Assembly: GCA_020205615.1 (NCBI GenBank)
Contig: CM035173.1
Location: forward strand, 51,712,922 to 51,776,921
From: Panax quinquefolius
Taxonomy: Eukaryota > Streptophyta > Magnoliopsida > Apiales > Araliaceae
Direction of reading: 5' to 3'
DNA length: 64,000 nucleotides
A program made the position numbers and the translations under genes. The notes under the pieces were generated by a model. The model did not search any database. It worked only from the letters and a program-made list of their open reading frames with translations, and had not been told where the DNA came from. Numbering within the stretch: the stretch's first letter is position 1; each line of letters opens with the position of its first letter. Below, in pieces: positions 31,945 through 43,266 of the stretch.

Positions 31945-34548
31945 TGTGATGCCCCCAAAATAGGTATACAACATCCGTTCTGAGTCGCCAAAATACATGG
32001 TACAAAAACAACTACAACTTTATTAATACAATTATCGTGCAAAATACGACAACACATAAACTGTGAGTTTAAATACAAATATTGTCAGCTAGACAATATC
32101 CACACTCAAATAAGTCCTCATTACAATTATTGATACATTATTTTACAAAAATGGTGAGGACTACTAAAACAACCCTCTAGAACCATCATTCCACACCCCG
32201 ACTAGAACTCGCTACATTCTCGCCTCCTAAGAAGAAAAATGGAACAAAAAAGAAATGGGTGAGCTCAACTAGCCCAGTAAAGAATATTATGACTAAGATA
32301 ATATAGAAAAAATTATTGTTAGTCTTCAATAGGAAAAATATGATAAAATACAATAGACAACAAGTTTCAGATCAATATTTACAGTAGAAATAATAATTCA
32401 TAGATGAGTTACGTAGAGAATAAAATCTACTATAATCTATGAATTTAAAAGTCCATCATCAATATTTTATCCTCGTAACATCAATCAATATTCATCTTGA
32501 ATCAAATATTCATCTTTTGCACTACAGCCAAAGATATTCATCAGTTGGTCATGTTCATTTCAACACTTGTTCATCTTTGCACTACTACGCCAAAGATATT
32601 CATAAGAAAATTATTAATCTTTGCACTACAAAAGCAAATATATTCAATAATATCATCATTTAGGACCGAGAATGATGAAAAATATTTTAAAAAAAAAACG
32701 AATCCAAAGGAAACAAAAGAACAAACATTAAGGATTCAGTACTTTTAAACAATCCGAGTTCAAAAATACTTCATAAATAATCATAGTAAAGTAAAATTCA
32801 AAATGATCAAAACATTGATACAATCAAAGCTAGTATCCATAATAGATATCTTGAATAAAATCTAAAATTTAATTTTTCCGTGAATAATGTCAGATTCGTG
32901 AATAATGTCGTATACGTGAATAGTAACTCATTAATCGAAAGACAAGAATTTCACAAGAAAAATCTTTCCAATAATTCATCATAATGATATTGAAGGAAAT
33001 AATATCATTTATAAAAAAAATATCCCTTACCTCGAAAAAGACTATTGCATTTCGACCGGAATACTCGGATATAGTCTTTGAAGGAACTTGCACTATATAG
33101 CAATACTCAAAGTATCAAAATACTCACAAGAATACGCTCGATAATATAGAGAGAGAAAACTTCAATTTCTGGTGTGATTTTCAATTCTAACCTAAGCACC
33201 CTATTTATATGAAAATGCTTAGAACACCAAAACAGAAAATTTAATATAATAATATTATTTTTAATCAAAATTCCTACGCACGCCTTTGCATCTGATTTCA
33301 GCCATTTAACACATTTATATCACATGTGGGACACTCACCAAAAATGTTTTTCTTTTAAAAAAAATAATTAAAACTTCAAAAATCAATTATTTTGGAACTT
33401 CAGAATTTCAATAATTCATAATAAATAGCCCTTTTATCAGAAAAATTCAAACTTTATGTCCTTTCCACAAGAAATTCCATTCTCTACAACTTTGTAGAAG
33501 AAAATTTTTCCAAATTCCAAACAGAAGTTTACCGAAATCCACAAACGGGCGATTTTATAGGCCCACAAACATGTTTAACATGTTTTTAACATTTATTGCA
33601 ACAAAATACTCTTCCTCCTCATTTATTCATATATCCCACATTCATTGTAAAAATATTACCATTATTATATTATTAAAATATAATAATATATTTAAATGAA
33701 TTATTTTATCAGAAAAGATAAAATATCAATTTTCAACAATTGTCACATTAAAAATTTTCTCCATCTATATTCACATAAAATGAATATTTCCCTTATCATA
33801 TAAATAAATAATTAATTATCCACAAATAATATTACAGAATCACAATACTGACCATCAGGCCGTTCCCAAGAAAGAGGGGGCTTTCCAATAAGGATTTCTC
33901 CTTACTGGCGCGCAATTAGGTGACCAAACCTCTCCTTAGATAGAACTTTCTAGACATTGCCAATAATGCTATCTAATAATATTATTCAAATAATATGAAT
34001 TATTGATCTGATAAAGGAAAATATTGTGTACTAACAATTATTGAAACAACAATAATATAAAATATCAACGAAGCAATTATTGAATCAATAAAATAAAATA
34101 TTGAACAAGAATTATCGTAATAATTATCGAGTAGTGCCTTCTTCACGTAAGAATCAATAATTGGTGCAATACTGTGTAATCGCATGTGGCAACAACGCCA
34201 GACACTATGTTTTAACTACCGGCATTCCAACAAAAGATAATCTCAGAATAACTACGCCGTTATTTATAAACAACTTATACTTATCGCTTTTGTCATCCAA
34301 TCGCTTTCAAGTTATGGGGCCCACATTGTCATTGCTATTGTCGTCAATAATATTCTCCGAAGCTGCCAGAATATTCCACGACCAAATGATTATTCCCCAC
34401 AACAATGAATATTTTATAACCACTTGCTTATTTGAAATATTTAAGCACTTTACCCATAACTAACCACATTAATCAAATCAACCCTTACTATTTCAAAATA
34501 ATAAATAGAGGAAATTCAATTTCATTAATAATAAGTTGGGGTCTTACA
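31945..34548 (-). mobile_element. 3' LTR of element C
   Basis: It starts TGTGATGCCCCC (one change from TGTGACG) and ends GGGGTCTTACA. It pairs with the 5' LTR at 51660-54295, with which it aligns along its whole length, differing mainly by small indels. It has a TATA box at 33201, the conserved U3 block at 33855-33960 and short direct repeats around TTTGCACTAC...CCAAAGATATTCAT (32510-32650). It lacks the long hairpin array of E, F and M, so C is a separate subfamily. Confidence 0.92.
33201..33210 (-). promoter_or_regulatory. TATA box of element C 3' LTR
   Basis: ATATAAATAG on the minus strand, matched by TTATAAATAG at 52928-52937 in the partner LTR. Confidence 0.6.
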
Positions 34549-34565
34549 ACCTCCCCTCCTTATGA
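34549..34565 (-). other. Polypurine tract of element C
   Basis: On the minus strand AAGGAGGGGAGGT directly precedes the 3' LTR start TGTAAGACCCC. Confidence 0.8.
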
Positions 34566-34695
34566 ATTTTCGTCCTAGAAATTGACATACGTACCTGGTG
34601 TTTCGAAAAGGTGAGGATACCTCGCTTTCATTTCCGTTTCCAAATCCCAGGTTCCTCAATAGCATGGTTCCTCCACAAAACTTTGACTTGTGGTA
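34566..34695 (-). pseudogene. End of the element C polyprotein (C-terminal tail)
   Basis: The minus-strand text corresponds to the chromodomain-like C-terminus (TCAAAGTTTTGTGGAGGAAC, related to the VKVLWRN codons of B) and the family end around TTTCTAGGACGAAAATTC. It is cut at 34696 by LTR D; the upstream part continues at 47743. Confidence 0.75.
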
Positions 34696-35232
34696 TGTCT
34701 GAGACCCCGAATTTTATGAAATAAAAGTATTCAATTTTTTATTTTGGTAAATAGTTAAATTGATAAAAGTTTAAAGTTAAGGGTGACATTTGAAAATTTT
34801 TCAAAGTAAGTGATGATGAAGTTTTGTTTTATTAGTATTATTAATGTAATAAAATGTAAAAGCTTTTTATATAAAATAGAATACTTTTATAAAGTTATTC
34901 TATAAATAGAATATATTATATTCTATTATGCATAGTGTTTTGCATAGTAAAATCTTTTTATATAAAATGTATTACTTTTATAAAATTATTCTATAAATAG
35001 AATATATTATATTTTATTATGCATAGTATTGCATAAGAATTACATAGTGTTTGCATAGTAAAATCTTTTCATATAAAAATGTAATACTTTTATAAAGTTA
35101 TTCATTTTATTAGATTATAAATAGAATATATTGTATTTTATTTAAAAGATTTTGCTTTAAATATGGACCGTCCGATTAAAAGTAAATTAATCTGACCTGC
35201 TCATGAATTATTTACTATGCAAATTCATTCTT

Positions 35233-35242
35233 CTATAAATAG
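35233..35242 (+). promoter_or_regulatory. TATA box of LTR D
   Basis: CTATAAATAG with GTAGAGAGAAACTATAGAGA about 50 bp downstream, the likely start region. Confidence 0.6.
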
Positions 35243-35479
35243 AAGCTCATTCCTTCATTATTTCTTACTTAATTCAATTTGAACTCTGTAGAGAGAAACT
35301 ATAGAGAGAAATCTTCTTCTAATCTTGAGCGTATTTTTTAAAGTTTAAGAAAGCTTTGAAGCGTAGTACAAGTTTTTTCGAGTATATCCTCGCCTACCAA
35401 ATGTAATACTCTTCTTTCAAAGGTAAGGGATATTATTTGTTGTACCTGTAAGAGGTATTATTCCTTTTGTATTCATGAA

Positions 35480-36016
35480 GAGAACTTCTGTTATTCCATT
35501 CTTTATTATTCTGTTGGAATAACCTGTATACAGGGACTTCCCTATACTTGGTGAAATTCTTCTGTTATTCCATTCTTTATTATTCTATTGGAATAACCTG
35601 TATACGCGGACTACCCTATACATGGTGATCTTCTTCTGTTATTCCATTCCTTATTATTATGATGGAATAACCTGTCTATGCAAAGTACCGCATACATGGT
35701 GAAAATTTTCTATTATTTCATTCTTTATTATTCTATCGGAATATCCTGTCTGTGCATTTTATGCCGGACCTGGTTCCATTATTTATTATTCCGCATTTAA
35801 TATTCTCCGCCGTAATATCCTCGTCTGCAGCATTTTACGCTTGACATGGTTCCATTATTTATTATTCCGCATTTAATATTCGCACGTAATCTTGTCAATC
35901 TGCATTTTACGCTTCTGACCGGTTCCATTATTTATTATTCTATTGGGAATAACCTCATGTCAAGCGGTCTCTATTGCATGCATGGTGAATCCTTCCGTTA
36001 TTCCATTCTTTATTAT
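35480..36016 (+). repeat. Hairpin-forming tandem repeats in LTR D
   Basis: Units of about 64-84 bp each hold GTTATTCCA, a T-rich loop with TTTATTATT, and TGGAATAAC. Exact stems lie at 35490-35498 with 35515-35523 and at 35574-35582 with 35589-35597. The array continues at 45709 after element E. It lies 250 bp downstream of the TATA box, so it would be in the transcribed leader. Confidence 0.8.
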
Positions 36017-37019
36017 TGTGGCCTCCCCAAAATTAGGTATACATCACCCATCTTGGGTTGCCACTTACATGGTATGTAATTTAAATACAACTTATTAACA
36101 TAACTGCTGTGGTACAATACTTACATAAATCGTGAGTTTAAATACAAATATCGCTTACTAGATATTATACAAACTAAAAAAAGTCCTCATTACAATTATT
36201 ATCACACTATTTCACGTAATAGTGAGGACTACTAATGCTATCTTCGTGACCATCACTCGATTCCCCGACTCGTCCCAAATTATATTCTCATTTCCTCAAG
36301 AGAATAAAGAAAGAAAGGTGAGCTCAACTAGCTCAAGAAGAAATATTACGACTAAGATAATGCGTAATAAATTATCAATAGTCTTCAACAATGTTAAACC
36401 GATAAAATACAATAGACAAACCAATTTTAATCATAGCTGAATACGCAATCCATTAAAAGAGTCAAGTAGAAAAATAAAGTCACTATCTTTTAGGTTTTAA
36501 AAGGTTTTTCATCATCATATAGCCGAGACTCGCCTTTAATAAATATTCCACATCATCGAATCACCCCGCACTACTACCAAGGATATTCTTTAGTATCACG
36601 ACCACAATTATTCACGCACTACGCCAAGAATATTTGTGTTTCATTAATGGTCATGATCATGCCAACAATCATCCCACCAATGCACTACTACCATCGAGGA
36701 TTTTTATCACATCATTTGTAACATTACTACCATGATTACAATCGAATAGTCTCCTCGTCATAATCATACCAAGTCCATCTATGCACTACAAAGCCATGTA
36801 TGACTTTCAACATAATATAAATACATGAGGATGATGACAATGATATAAGAATTCAATAAAACAATCAAGAATTATTTTATCCAGAATTATTAACGCCCAA
36901 ATTAGTAAAATTCAAGAATGATCAAGAATATTTCCATGAAAAGATATCGATGAAACGCAAATATCAAGGATATTCTACTAATTTCATGGAGTATAGAAGT
37001 CAAAGTTTTAACCAACCGG

Positions 37020-37460
37020 GTATAATAAAGAATGGAATAACAAAAGAAATCACCACGCATGTGGTACTCAGATGACAAAGTTTATTCCAATGTAATAATA
37101 ATAACGGAACCAGTCGTGAAATTCACACGGATGTGATGTTCCAATGTAATAATAAAGATGGAACTGCATCCTGTAAAACACACAGATAGGATATTCCAAT
37201 GAATGATAAAGACGGAACCAGTCCTGTAAAACACATGTATGGATGTTCCAATGTATTAATAATAAAGATTTTAACCAGTGTCCGTGTAAAACACATGCAT
37301 ACGATGTTCCAACAGTATAATAATAAAGATTTTAACCAGTGTCCTGTAAAACACACAGCATGTGATGTTCCAACAGTAATAATAGAAGAATGTCACCAAG
37401 TATAGGTAAACCACGTGATACAAAAGTTATTCCAATGTAATAATAAGCAATGGAATAACA
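37020..37460 (-). repeat. Hairpin-forming tandem repeats, element E 3' LTR
   Basis: Units contain GATGTTCCAATGTAATAATA and CCTGTAAAACACA(C/T)GCAT. The same array is in the 5' LTR at 44290-44700. Confidence 0.7.
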
Positions 37461-37628
37461 ACAGCTTCTCTTCATGAATAAGAAAGAATAACACCCTTTT
37501 ACTTTTGGTAGGAGATTGAATAACGCAAAGCAGTAAGTAACAAAATACTCTTCTTTCTCTCTTATTCTCTCTATACTTTCTCTCTATAGCTCAATGAATT
37601 CGTGAAAAAATAATGAAGCCCTAGGCCT

Positions 37629-37638
37629 CTATTTATAG
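37629..37638 (-). promoter_or_regulatory. TATA box of element E 3' LTR
   Basis: CTATAAATAG on the minus strand; its twin is at 44887-44896. Confidence 0.6.
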
Positions 37639-37669
37639 AAGATTTCTAGCTTAAGACCGCCGTGTGAAA

Positions 37670-37870
37670 AGGCAAGTGGCTCGACGACTAATGATGTGAA
37701 AAGAAAAGTGGTTTCGACGCCTCAGTAATGTGAAACGACAAGTGGTTCGACGTCAGAATGTGAAATGACAAGTGGTTCGACGTCTGTAAAGGTAATTACT
37801 ATTAACGAAGGTAAATACTATCGACGAAGGTAAATACTATTCACAAGGATAATTACTATCGACGTAAGAG
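37670..37870 (-). repeat. U3 minisatellites of element E, with one extra unit
   Basis: Units of the type AATGTGAAACGACAAGTGG + TTCGACGTC (about 28-30 bp) are followed by ~18-bp units AAGGTAAATACTATCGACG. This LTR has one more 28-bp unit (around 37757) than the 5' LTR at 44925-45100. Confidence 0.75.
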
Positions 37871-38474
37871 ACTCTTAGATGATGACATATACGAGCCCCC
37901 ATAAAATAATCAAACTTACCACAAATCATAACACATATTTAATCTTTCAACAATTATTAATCATTTATAACTTGTCGCCTCAATTATTGATTTAATACTA
38001 TAACATATTATACGATGATACCGTGACAATAATTGAATCAATAATATAAGAGATATGATGCAAAGAATTCATCGTGAGTAATAATCGAGCATAAATGAGT
38101 GACTTCTCACGTAAGATCAATAATCAATACCGTGCTACTACTACGCAACCACGCCAGACATCGCATTTTTTACCACCGGGTAGTTCAACAGCTTTTAACG
38201 AATACCTCCCGCTATTTTTATAAAATATTTTTTGTCGCTTTCAATCCAACAATAATTTCATTGTAGGTCCACCAATGATTGAGTCATTGTATTTAATATT
38301 CCCTAACAAAAAGAATATTCCCCACCAAACAAATATTTTATAACAACTTCAGATACTTTGCAAAATTTATAAATTTTACCCACAACTATAACATTATATC
38401 AAATTTATTCCATAATATTCAAAAATAATATTTATAGAAAAATTCATCTTTATTTATAAAAGTCGGGTCTTACA

Positions 38475-38492
38475 ACCTCCCTTCTTATGAAA
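38475..38492 (-). other. Polypurine tract and polyprotein end of element E
   Basis: On the minus strand TTCATAAGAAGGGAGGT directly precedes the 3' LTR; the TAA is the polyprotein stop. Confidence 0.75.
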
Positions 38493-39960
38493 TTTCTCTC
38501 GAAATTAGGGTACGTGACTGGTATGTCAAGAGGTAAGGATACCTTGATTTCATTTCGATTCTAACTCCCAAGTCATTTCCTCAACATCGTGGTTCCTCCA
38601 CAAAACTTCGACTTGAGGTATAACCTCGAGCGTAGAATATGTTCCTTCTTATCCAAAATTTGAACAGAACCTCTTCATACGCCAAATCTTCCGCTATTTC
38701 GTCCGGCTCTAACTCAATAATATGGTTCGGTCTTTCACATATTTACGTAATATAGATATGTGAAAAACGTTATGAACACGAGACATATTTCAAGCAGAAA
38801 GCGAGTCTATAGCCACAGCCCTACTCGATCGAGGATTAAAATGGACCGGCTGAATCGAGGATTAAGTTTTCCTCTTTCCAAATCTTGTAACTCCTTTCCA
38901 TGGAGCAACTCTTAACAACACATGATCTCCTATATCGAATTCCACGCCCTTTCGATGAAGATCAAAGATAACTCTTTTTTCGATTTTGTGAGGTTTTTAT
39001 ACGTTGTCGGATCGCTTTGAATCTTTTTCGTAGTCATACGCATCAACTCCTATCCCCAATAACGTTGTTTCACCCACCTCATCCCAAAGATAATCGAGAA
39101 ATCTACACTTTCTTCCATACAATGCTTCGAATGGAGCCATGCCAATACTTGCTTGATAACTTGTTGTTATAGGAAAACTCCACCAATGGTAAGAACTTGT
39201 CCCAACTCCCTCAAATCAAGGACACAGTAGTCTTAATAGATCTTCAAGAGTTTGAATAGTCCTTTCCGATCGTCTCCGTCTGGTCCGAGGAATATATGCC
39301 GAGCTAAACCGTAAGTCTGCGCTCATAGCTTTTTGCAAACAACCCAAAATCGTGAAGTGAATCTTGGGTCTCGATCAAAACTATGGATACCGCAAGATAC
39401 CATGCGCCTTATAATCTCGCTTATGTACATACGAGCAAGACGCTCAAGTGTATAAGTTTCTCGATTTGTAAGAAATGAGCAGACTTGGTCAATCTATCAA
39501 CAATGACCCAAATCGCATCAATGCCTTTAGAAACCTTAGAAGACCGTAGAATCTAAATCCATGGTAATGTGCTCCCACTTCCATTCTCGAATTTCAAGTG
39601 GTTGCAATGGACCTTTTGGTACTTGATGCTCCGCTTAACTCGCTGACAAGTTAGACACCTTGAGATAAACAAATACTATCTCTCTCTTCATATTGCTTCC
39701 ACCAAAATGTATGATTAATATCATGATACATTTTGGTACTCCTGTGATGGATTGCAAATGGTGTGTCAGGCGCCCATCATGATATTATACTTTAAATTAG
39801 GGTCATTAGAACACAAAGTCCGGAGTCGACTCAAGTATTCCTTCTTCATCGATTCTTGCTTCCCAGATATAGCACCTTCTTGACTTTCTTCTTATGATCA
39901 CCTCCGTGTCCAGAGCTCGAAAGCAACTTTAACTTTATCAATTAAAGTTGGTTCTACTCA
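38493..39960 (-). pseudogene. Integrase and chromodomain-like tail of element E
   Basis: Read on the minus strand from 39960: PTLIDKVK-type linker, the HHCC region (relics of CLTCQRVK near 39655), the catalytic core around 39600-39100 (including AYHPQT/SER-type and SIGMAPFEALYGRKC-type text) and the tail (KILDKKEHILRS-type text near 38650). The chromodomain ends by 38520. The frame breaks every few dozen codons, mostly by one- or two-base indels. The number of frameshifts is out of proportion to the close LTR pair, so some may be sequencing errors. Confidence 0.8.
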
Positions 39961-40059
39961 GATACTCGCTATCATCACACGCGTCCCTCGAGTCTTTAAC
40001 TCTATCTCCATCCTTTGCAAGTCACACAAAATGGGCCTTCATACGATAATATCGCACTC

Positions 40060-41330
40060 AGATTGCATATGATTTTCTACTCAATGCGCATACCACCACG
40101 CTCGCTTTTCCAGATGGTATTGATGGTACGATCATAATCTTTCAACAGCCTGCCAACGCCATTGTCGATATCGAGTTCCTTTTGAGTGAAGAAATATTTG
40201 AGGCTTTTATGATCCGTAAAGATTTCCACTTTCTCCCCATACAAGTAATGCCTCCAAATTTTAAGTGCAAGATAACAAACCGCTAACTCTAGATCATGAG
40301 TAGGATAATTCCTCTCATATTCTTTGAGTTGTCGAGAGGCATAGGCTATAACTTTTCCATGTCGATAAGAACACATCCCAACCTTTTTGCCTGGCGCATC
40401 ATCAGAGATGACAAATCCTCCGAGCCGATGGTATTGTCGTAACAGTGCCGAATAAGTCTCCTCTCGAGTTCTTGAAAACTCTTCTCACATTCTTCGCTTC
40501 CAACCGAACTTTGTATCTTTCCGAGTCACCGAAGTCAATGGAGTAGCGATTCGAGAAAATCCTTCCACGAATCTCCGATAATAACCAAATTTAAACCGAG
40601 AAAGCTACGACTTTCTACATCGATTTAGGTTGTTCCAAACTTTGAATAGCTTCAATCTTTGGCAATCAATGATATTCCACGACTTGATACCACGTGCCCA
40701 AGGAATGCTACTTCTTCAAGCCGTAACTCACATTTCTTCAACTTGGCATAAAGCTTATATTCACGGCTTTTGGAGTGTCACCTCAAGTGTTGCTCATGAT
40801 CTTCACGGCTTTTGGAATAAATAAGGATGTCATCAATAAAGACGACCACAAAGTGATCTAAATATTCCTCAATACTCGGCTCATCATATCCATGAAGGCA
40901 AAGAGAGCATTAGTCAATCCAAAGGACATGACTAGAATTCATAATGCCCGCATCGAAGTTCTAAAAGCCGCCTTTGAATGTCAAAGGTTCTAATCTTCAA
41001 TCGGTGATATCCTAACGAAGATCAATCTTTGAAAAGAATTTGCCTCTTGCAATCGGGTCAAACAGTCATCAATACGCGGGTAATGGATACCTATTTTTGA
41101 TGGTGACATGATTCAACTCCCGATAATCAATACAAAGTCGCATACTCCCATCTTTCTTCTTCACGAATAGAACAGAGAGCACCCCAAGGAGAAGTACTAG
41201 ACTTAATAAAGCCAATGTCTAACAATTCCTCGCAGCTTGGGTCTTTAACTCCTCAAGTTCAATAGAGCCATTCGATATGGGCTTTGGAAATAGGTTTTGT
41301 ACCGGTTCAAGGTCGATACAAAATTCAATT
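40060..41330 (-). pseudogene. Reverse transcriptase and RNase H of element E
   Basis: On the minus strand the RT part (41330-40550) has [14 protein letters not shown] text near 41090 and the catalytic [12 protein letters not shown] at about 40850-40815, with both Asp residues present. RNase H lies at 40376-40077 in one open frame: [40 protein letters not shown] and [18 protein letters not shown], including the conserved TDHKSL. Frameshifts occur between the blocks. The polymerase residues are intact, unlike in element A, which fits a younger insertion. Confidence 0.85.
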
Positions 41331-41960
41331 TCACGCCTAGGGTAGGCCAGAAGTTCTTCGGGAATACGCCAGAAATTTATTAACAATAGAAATATCGCTC
41401 AAACCCGACGATTTTTGTTTAAATCAGATATGAGCTAAGAAAGCTTGACATCCGCTTTTCAATAAACGAATAGCTTTATGGCTTGAGATGACCGTGATTG
41501 ATTTTAATGGTTTGGTCGTTTGAATTCGTGATAATAGGTTGATTAGGAATATGAAAGCTAACAACCTTACAAAAACAATCAATTTTTGCATGATAAGTAG
41601 TTAACCAATCAATCCTAGTAATCACGCCAAATGCAAGTATTTTTAATGAAATAAGATCGACAGTGTAATGTGAGGGTACCGATTTGAACCAAACAAGACT
41701 TATAAATGCGGTGGATGTAATGAAGGTTTCTCCCAACGGAGTTTCCACAGATAAGTCAAAGTCTAATTTCTACTGAGTCAAATTTAATCGATGAGCGCAA
41801 GTAGAGAAATAAAAGAATGGGTAGAACCCCAGATCAAATAAAGTATAGACTTCATTAGAGTTTATGATAAGCTTACCCGTGATGACCTCATTCTATTCCT
41901 CGCTTTTGGGAGGTCACAACAAACGCCTCCTCAGACTACACGCTTTGAATTTTCCGGGAC
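41330..41960 (-). pseudogene. Protease and pre-RT linker of element E
   Basis: On the minus strand, the NEVYTLFD segment near 41860 is followed by a disturbed active site (LGF instead of TGS), where a small scramble replaces the ACTGG of element B. Then PLGETFITSTAFI, SLKILAFGVITRIDWLTTYH and AKIDCFCKVVSFHIPNQP (41748-41476) follow, and then the linker and the EFPD/LPEELPG-like text near 41360. It cleaves Gag-Pol in intact relatives; here the catalytic triad is broken as sequenced. Confidence 0.8.
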
Positions 41961-43093
41961 GGCCTTTGGTGCTCCATCCTAGCTTGAATTTGTCTTCAGA
42001 AACGACAAAATCGAGCTAAGTGACCTTCTCTTCCACAATTATAACACGCTTTGGACGACATGACGCAGCTTTGATCGATGTGTCCTCTCCTCCGCATTTG
42101 AAGCATATGATAGGTGGTCTTTCTCCTTCCTTAACAATGGGTGTCAAAAGCCGACGCCTTTTCCATCATCATTGAATCTCCGCTTTTGAAATGTCCATTC
42201 TTATTATTTTGGCCCCGATTACCACCGGCGGTTACCATATCCGCCCGTTGATTCCTCCACGCTTGTTGTCACCGCTCGATGACTACTCTCGCCGGTATTA
42301 TAATTTTGCGTACCGCTTCTTTTAGTTATAAGGCTGACTCATTATCGCGCCCCACTAACCGAGCCCTATTTACAACATCCAATACAAATACGCTTTATGA
42401 GAAATAAGATGTTAACGATCTCCGCTTCAAACCTCTTAAAAACATTCGCCATTCTCTTCTCTCATTATCCACCAAGTGGGACGAACCGTGATAACTCCGC
42501 AAATTTTGCTTCAGATCATGCGACACCTGGCCATATTGTTTTGTTCCAACTTGATAAACTACACCTCCTTCATGTGGCGTAATACTTTCGTGAAAGTATT
42601 TGTCGCTGAATGCCTCCCTCGAACTTCTCCCAAGATATCTTCAAGACAAAGAGGTTGAGTACGCTTTTACCGATTCCCACCAAGAATCGCCTCCGCCGAA
42701 CATAAAGGCGTAAGAAGGGAACTTTTGCTCCTCGAGCATCCCAAGACATCAAATATCTTGGTAATCTGCTTTTATCCATGCTTCCACCATAAGTGGTTTT
42801 GGCTCACCCTTAAACTCCCGGTGGTCCCAGCCCTTAAATTGTTTAGCGGTGACCGCCCGAGAGTTTTCCGTGTTTCCACCCCACGCTTTGGACAGAGTCG
42901 CTTCTCACCGCATTGCCAGATAAATCGCATAAAGCCTCCTAACATTTGATCATTCATCATTTGGTCAAGTTGTTGTTGTTTGCATGAGGATTGTCGCCTT
43001 CTCGATGCATATTATCCTCGATTATTGATGTGGTGAATCAACGATCGCCTCAAGGCCCATCGCTATTCTCAACATTCTCGATGTCATTTTCGA
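41960..43093 (-). pseudogene. gag: Gag of element E (capsid and two zinc knuckles)
   Basis: Minus-strand ATG at 43093 gives MTSRMLRIAMG, related to MTSENVENSNG of F. The NSRAVTAKQFKGW-type segment lies near 42850. Capsid text spans 42800-42400, a basic Asn/Gly-rich linker 42350-42170, and two CCHC boxes lie at about 42110-41990 (CFKCGG... and CYNCGREGHLARF). Frame breaks are numerous. There is no accessory ORF upstream: only about 170 bp separate PBS and gag. Confidence 0.8.
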
Positions 43094-43266
43094 CATCGCC
43101 ACAAAACAAAAGGTTAATCGACATGTAACAAATTATCCCTATCTTCCCACCAACCAATAAAATAGCACATAAACTTAGGTAGGTCATACTAGCGAAGGTA
43201 TTCCCCCTCCCTCCTAGTACTATTCTCACATCTTAGCCAGGATCATATCCTAAGCTCGATATTAAC
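43094..43266 (-). other. Leader and degraded PBS of element E
   Basis: The leader matches that of F and B. The PBS position reads GGTTAATATCGAGC on the minus strand instead of TTGGTATCAAAGC, and the LTR end reads CGCGACG instead of TGTGACG. The changes are concentrated at the junction. Confidence 0.65.

Larger units (their letters stand above)
34696..36016 (+). mobile_element. Solo LTR D, first part (inside element C)
   Basis: It starts TGTCTGAGACCCCG and is related to the TGTAAGACCCC starts. It has the three ~110-bp U3 repeats shared with F (34855-35170), a TATA box (35233), GAGAGAAACTATAGAGAG start-site sequence and a hairpin array from 35480. Element E is inserted at 36016, and the LTR resumes at 45714. 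No internal domain of its own is found before it ends at 47742. No clear 5-bp duplication was found (TGGTA left, AGATG right), so either an edge is off by a few bases or the sequence is altered. Confidence 0.8.
36017..38474 (-). mobile_element. 3' LTR of element E
   Basis: It starts TGTGGCCTCCCC (altered TGTGACGCCCC) and ends GGGTCTTACA. It pairs with the 5' LTR at 43267-45708, matching over the full length; most differences are 1-3 base indels or scrambled words. It contains the U5 repeat (36540-36800), a hairpin array (37020-37460), a TATA box (37629) and two U3 minisatellites (37670-37870). ATTAT precedes it, matching ATTAT after the partner LTR. Confidence 0.93.

Noticed and set aside
34161..34463. 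100-codon plus-strand frame in the 3' LTR of C
   Set aside because: It runs antisense to the LTR, is broken in the partner LTR around 54000, and shows no domain.
34691..34700. A 5-bp target-site duplication for solo LTR D
   Set aside because: The left flank TGGTA and right flank AGATG do not match; the insertion is supported only by LTR termini and by continuity of element C.
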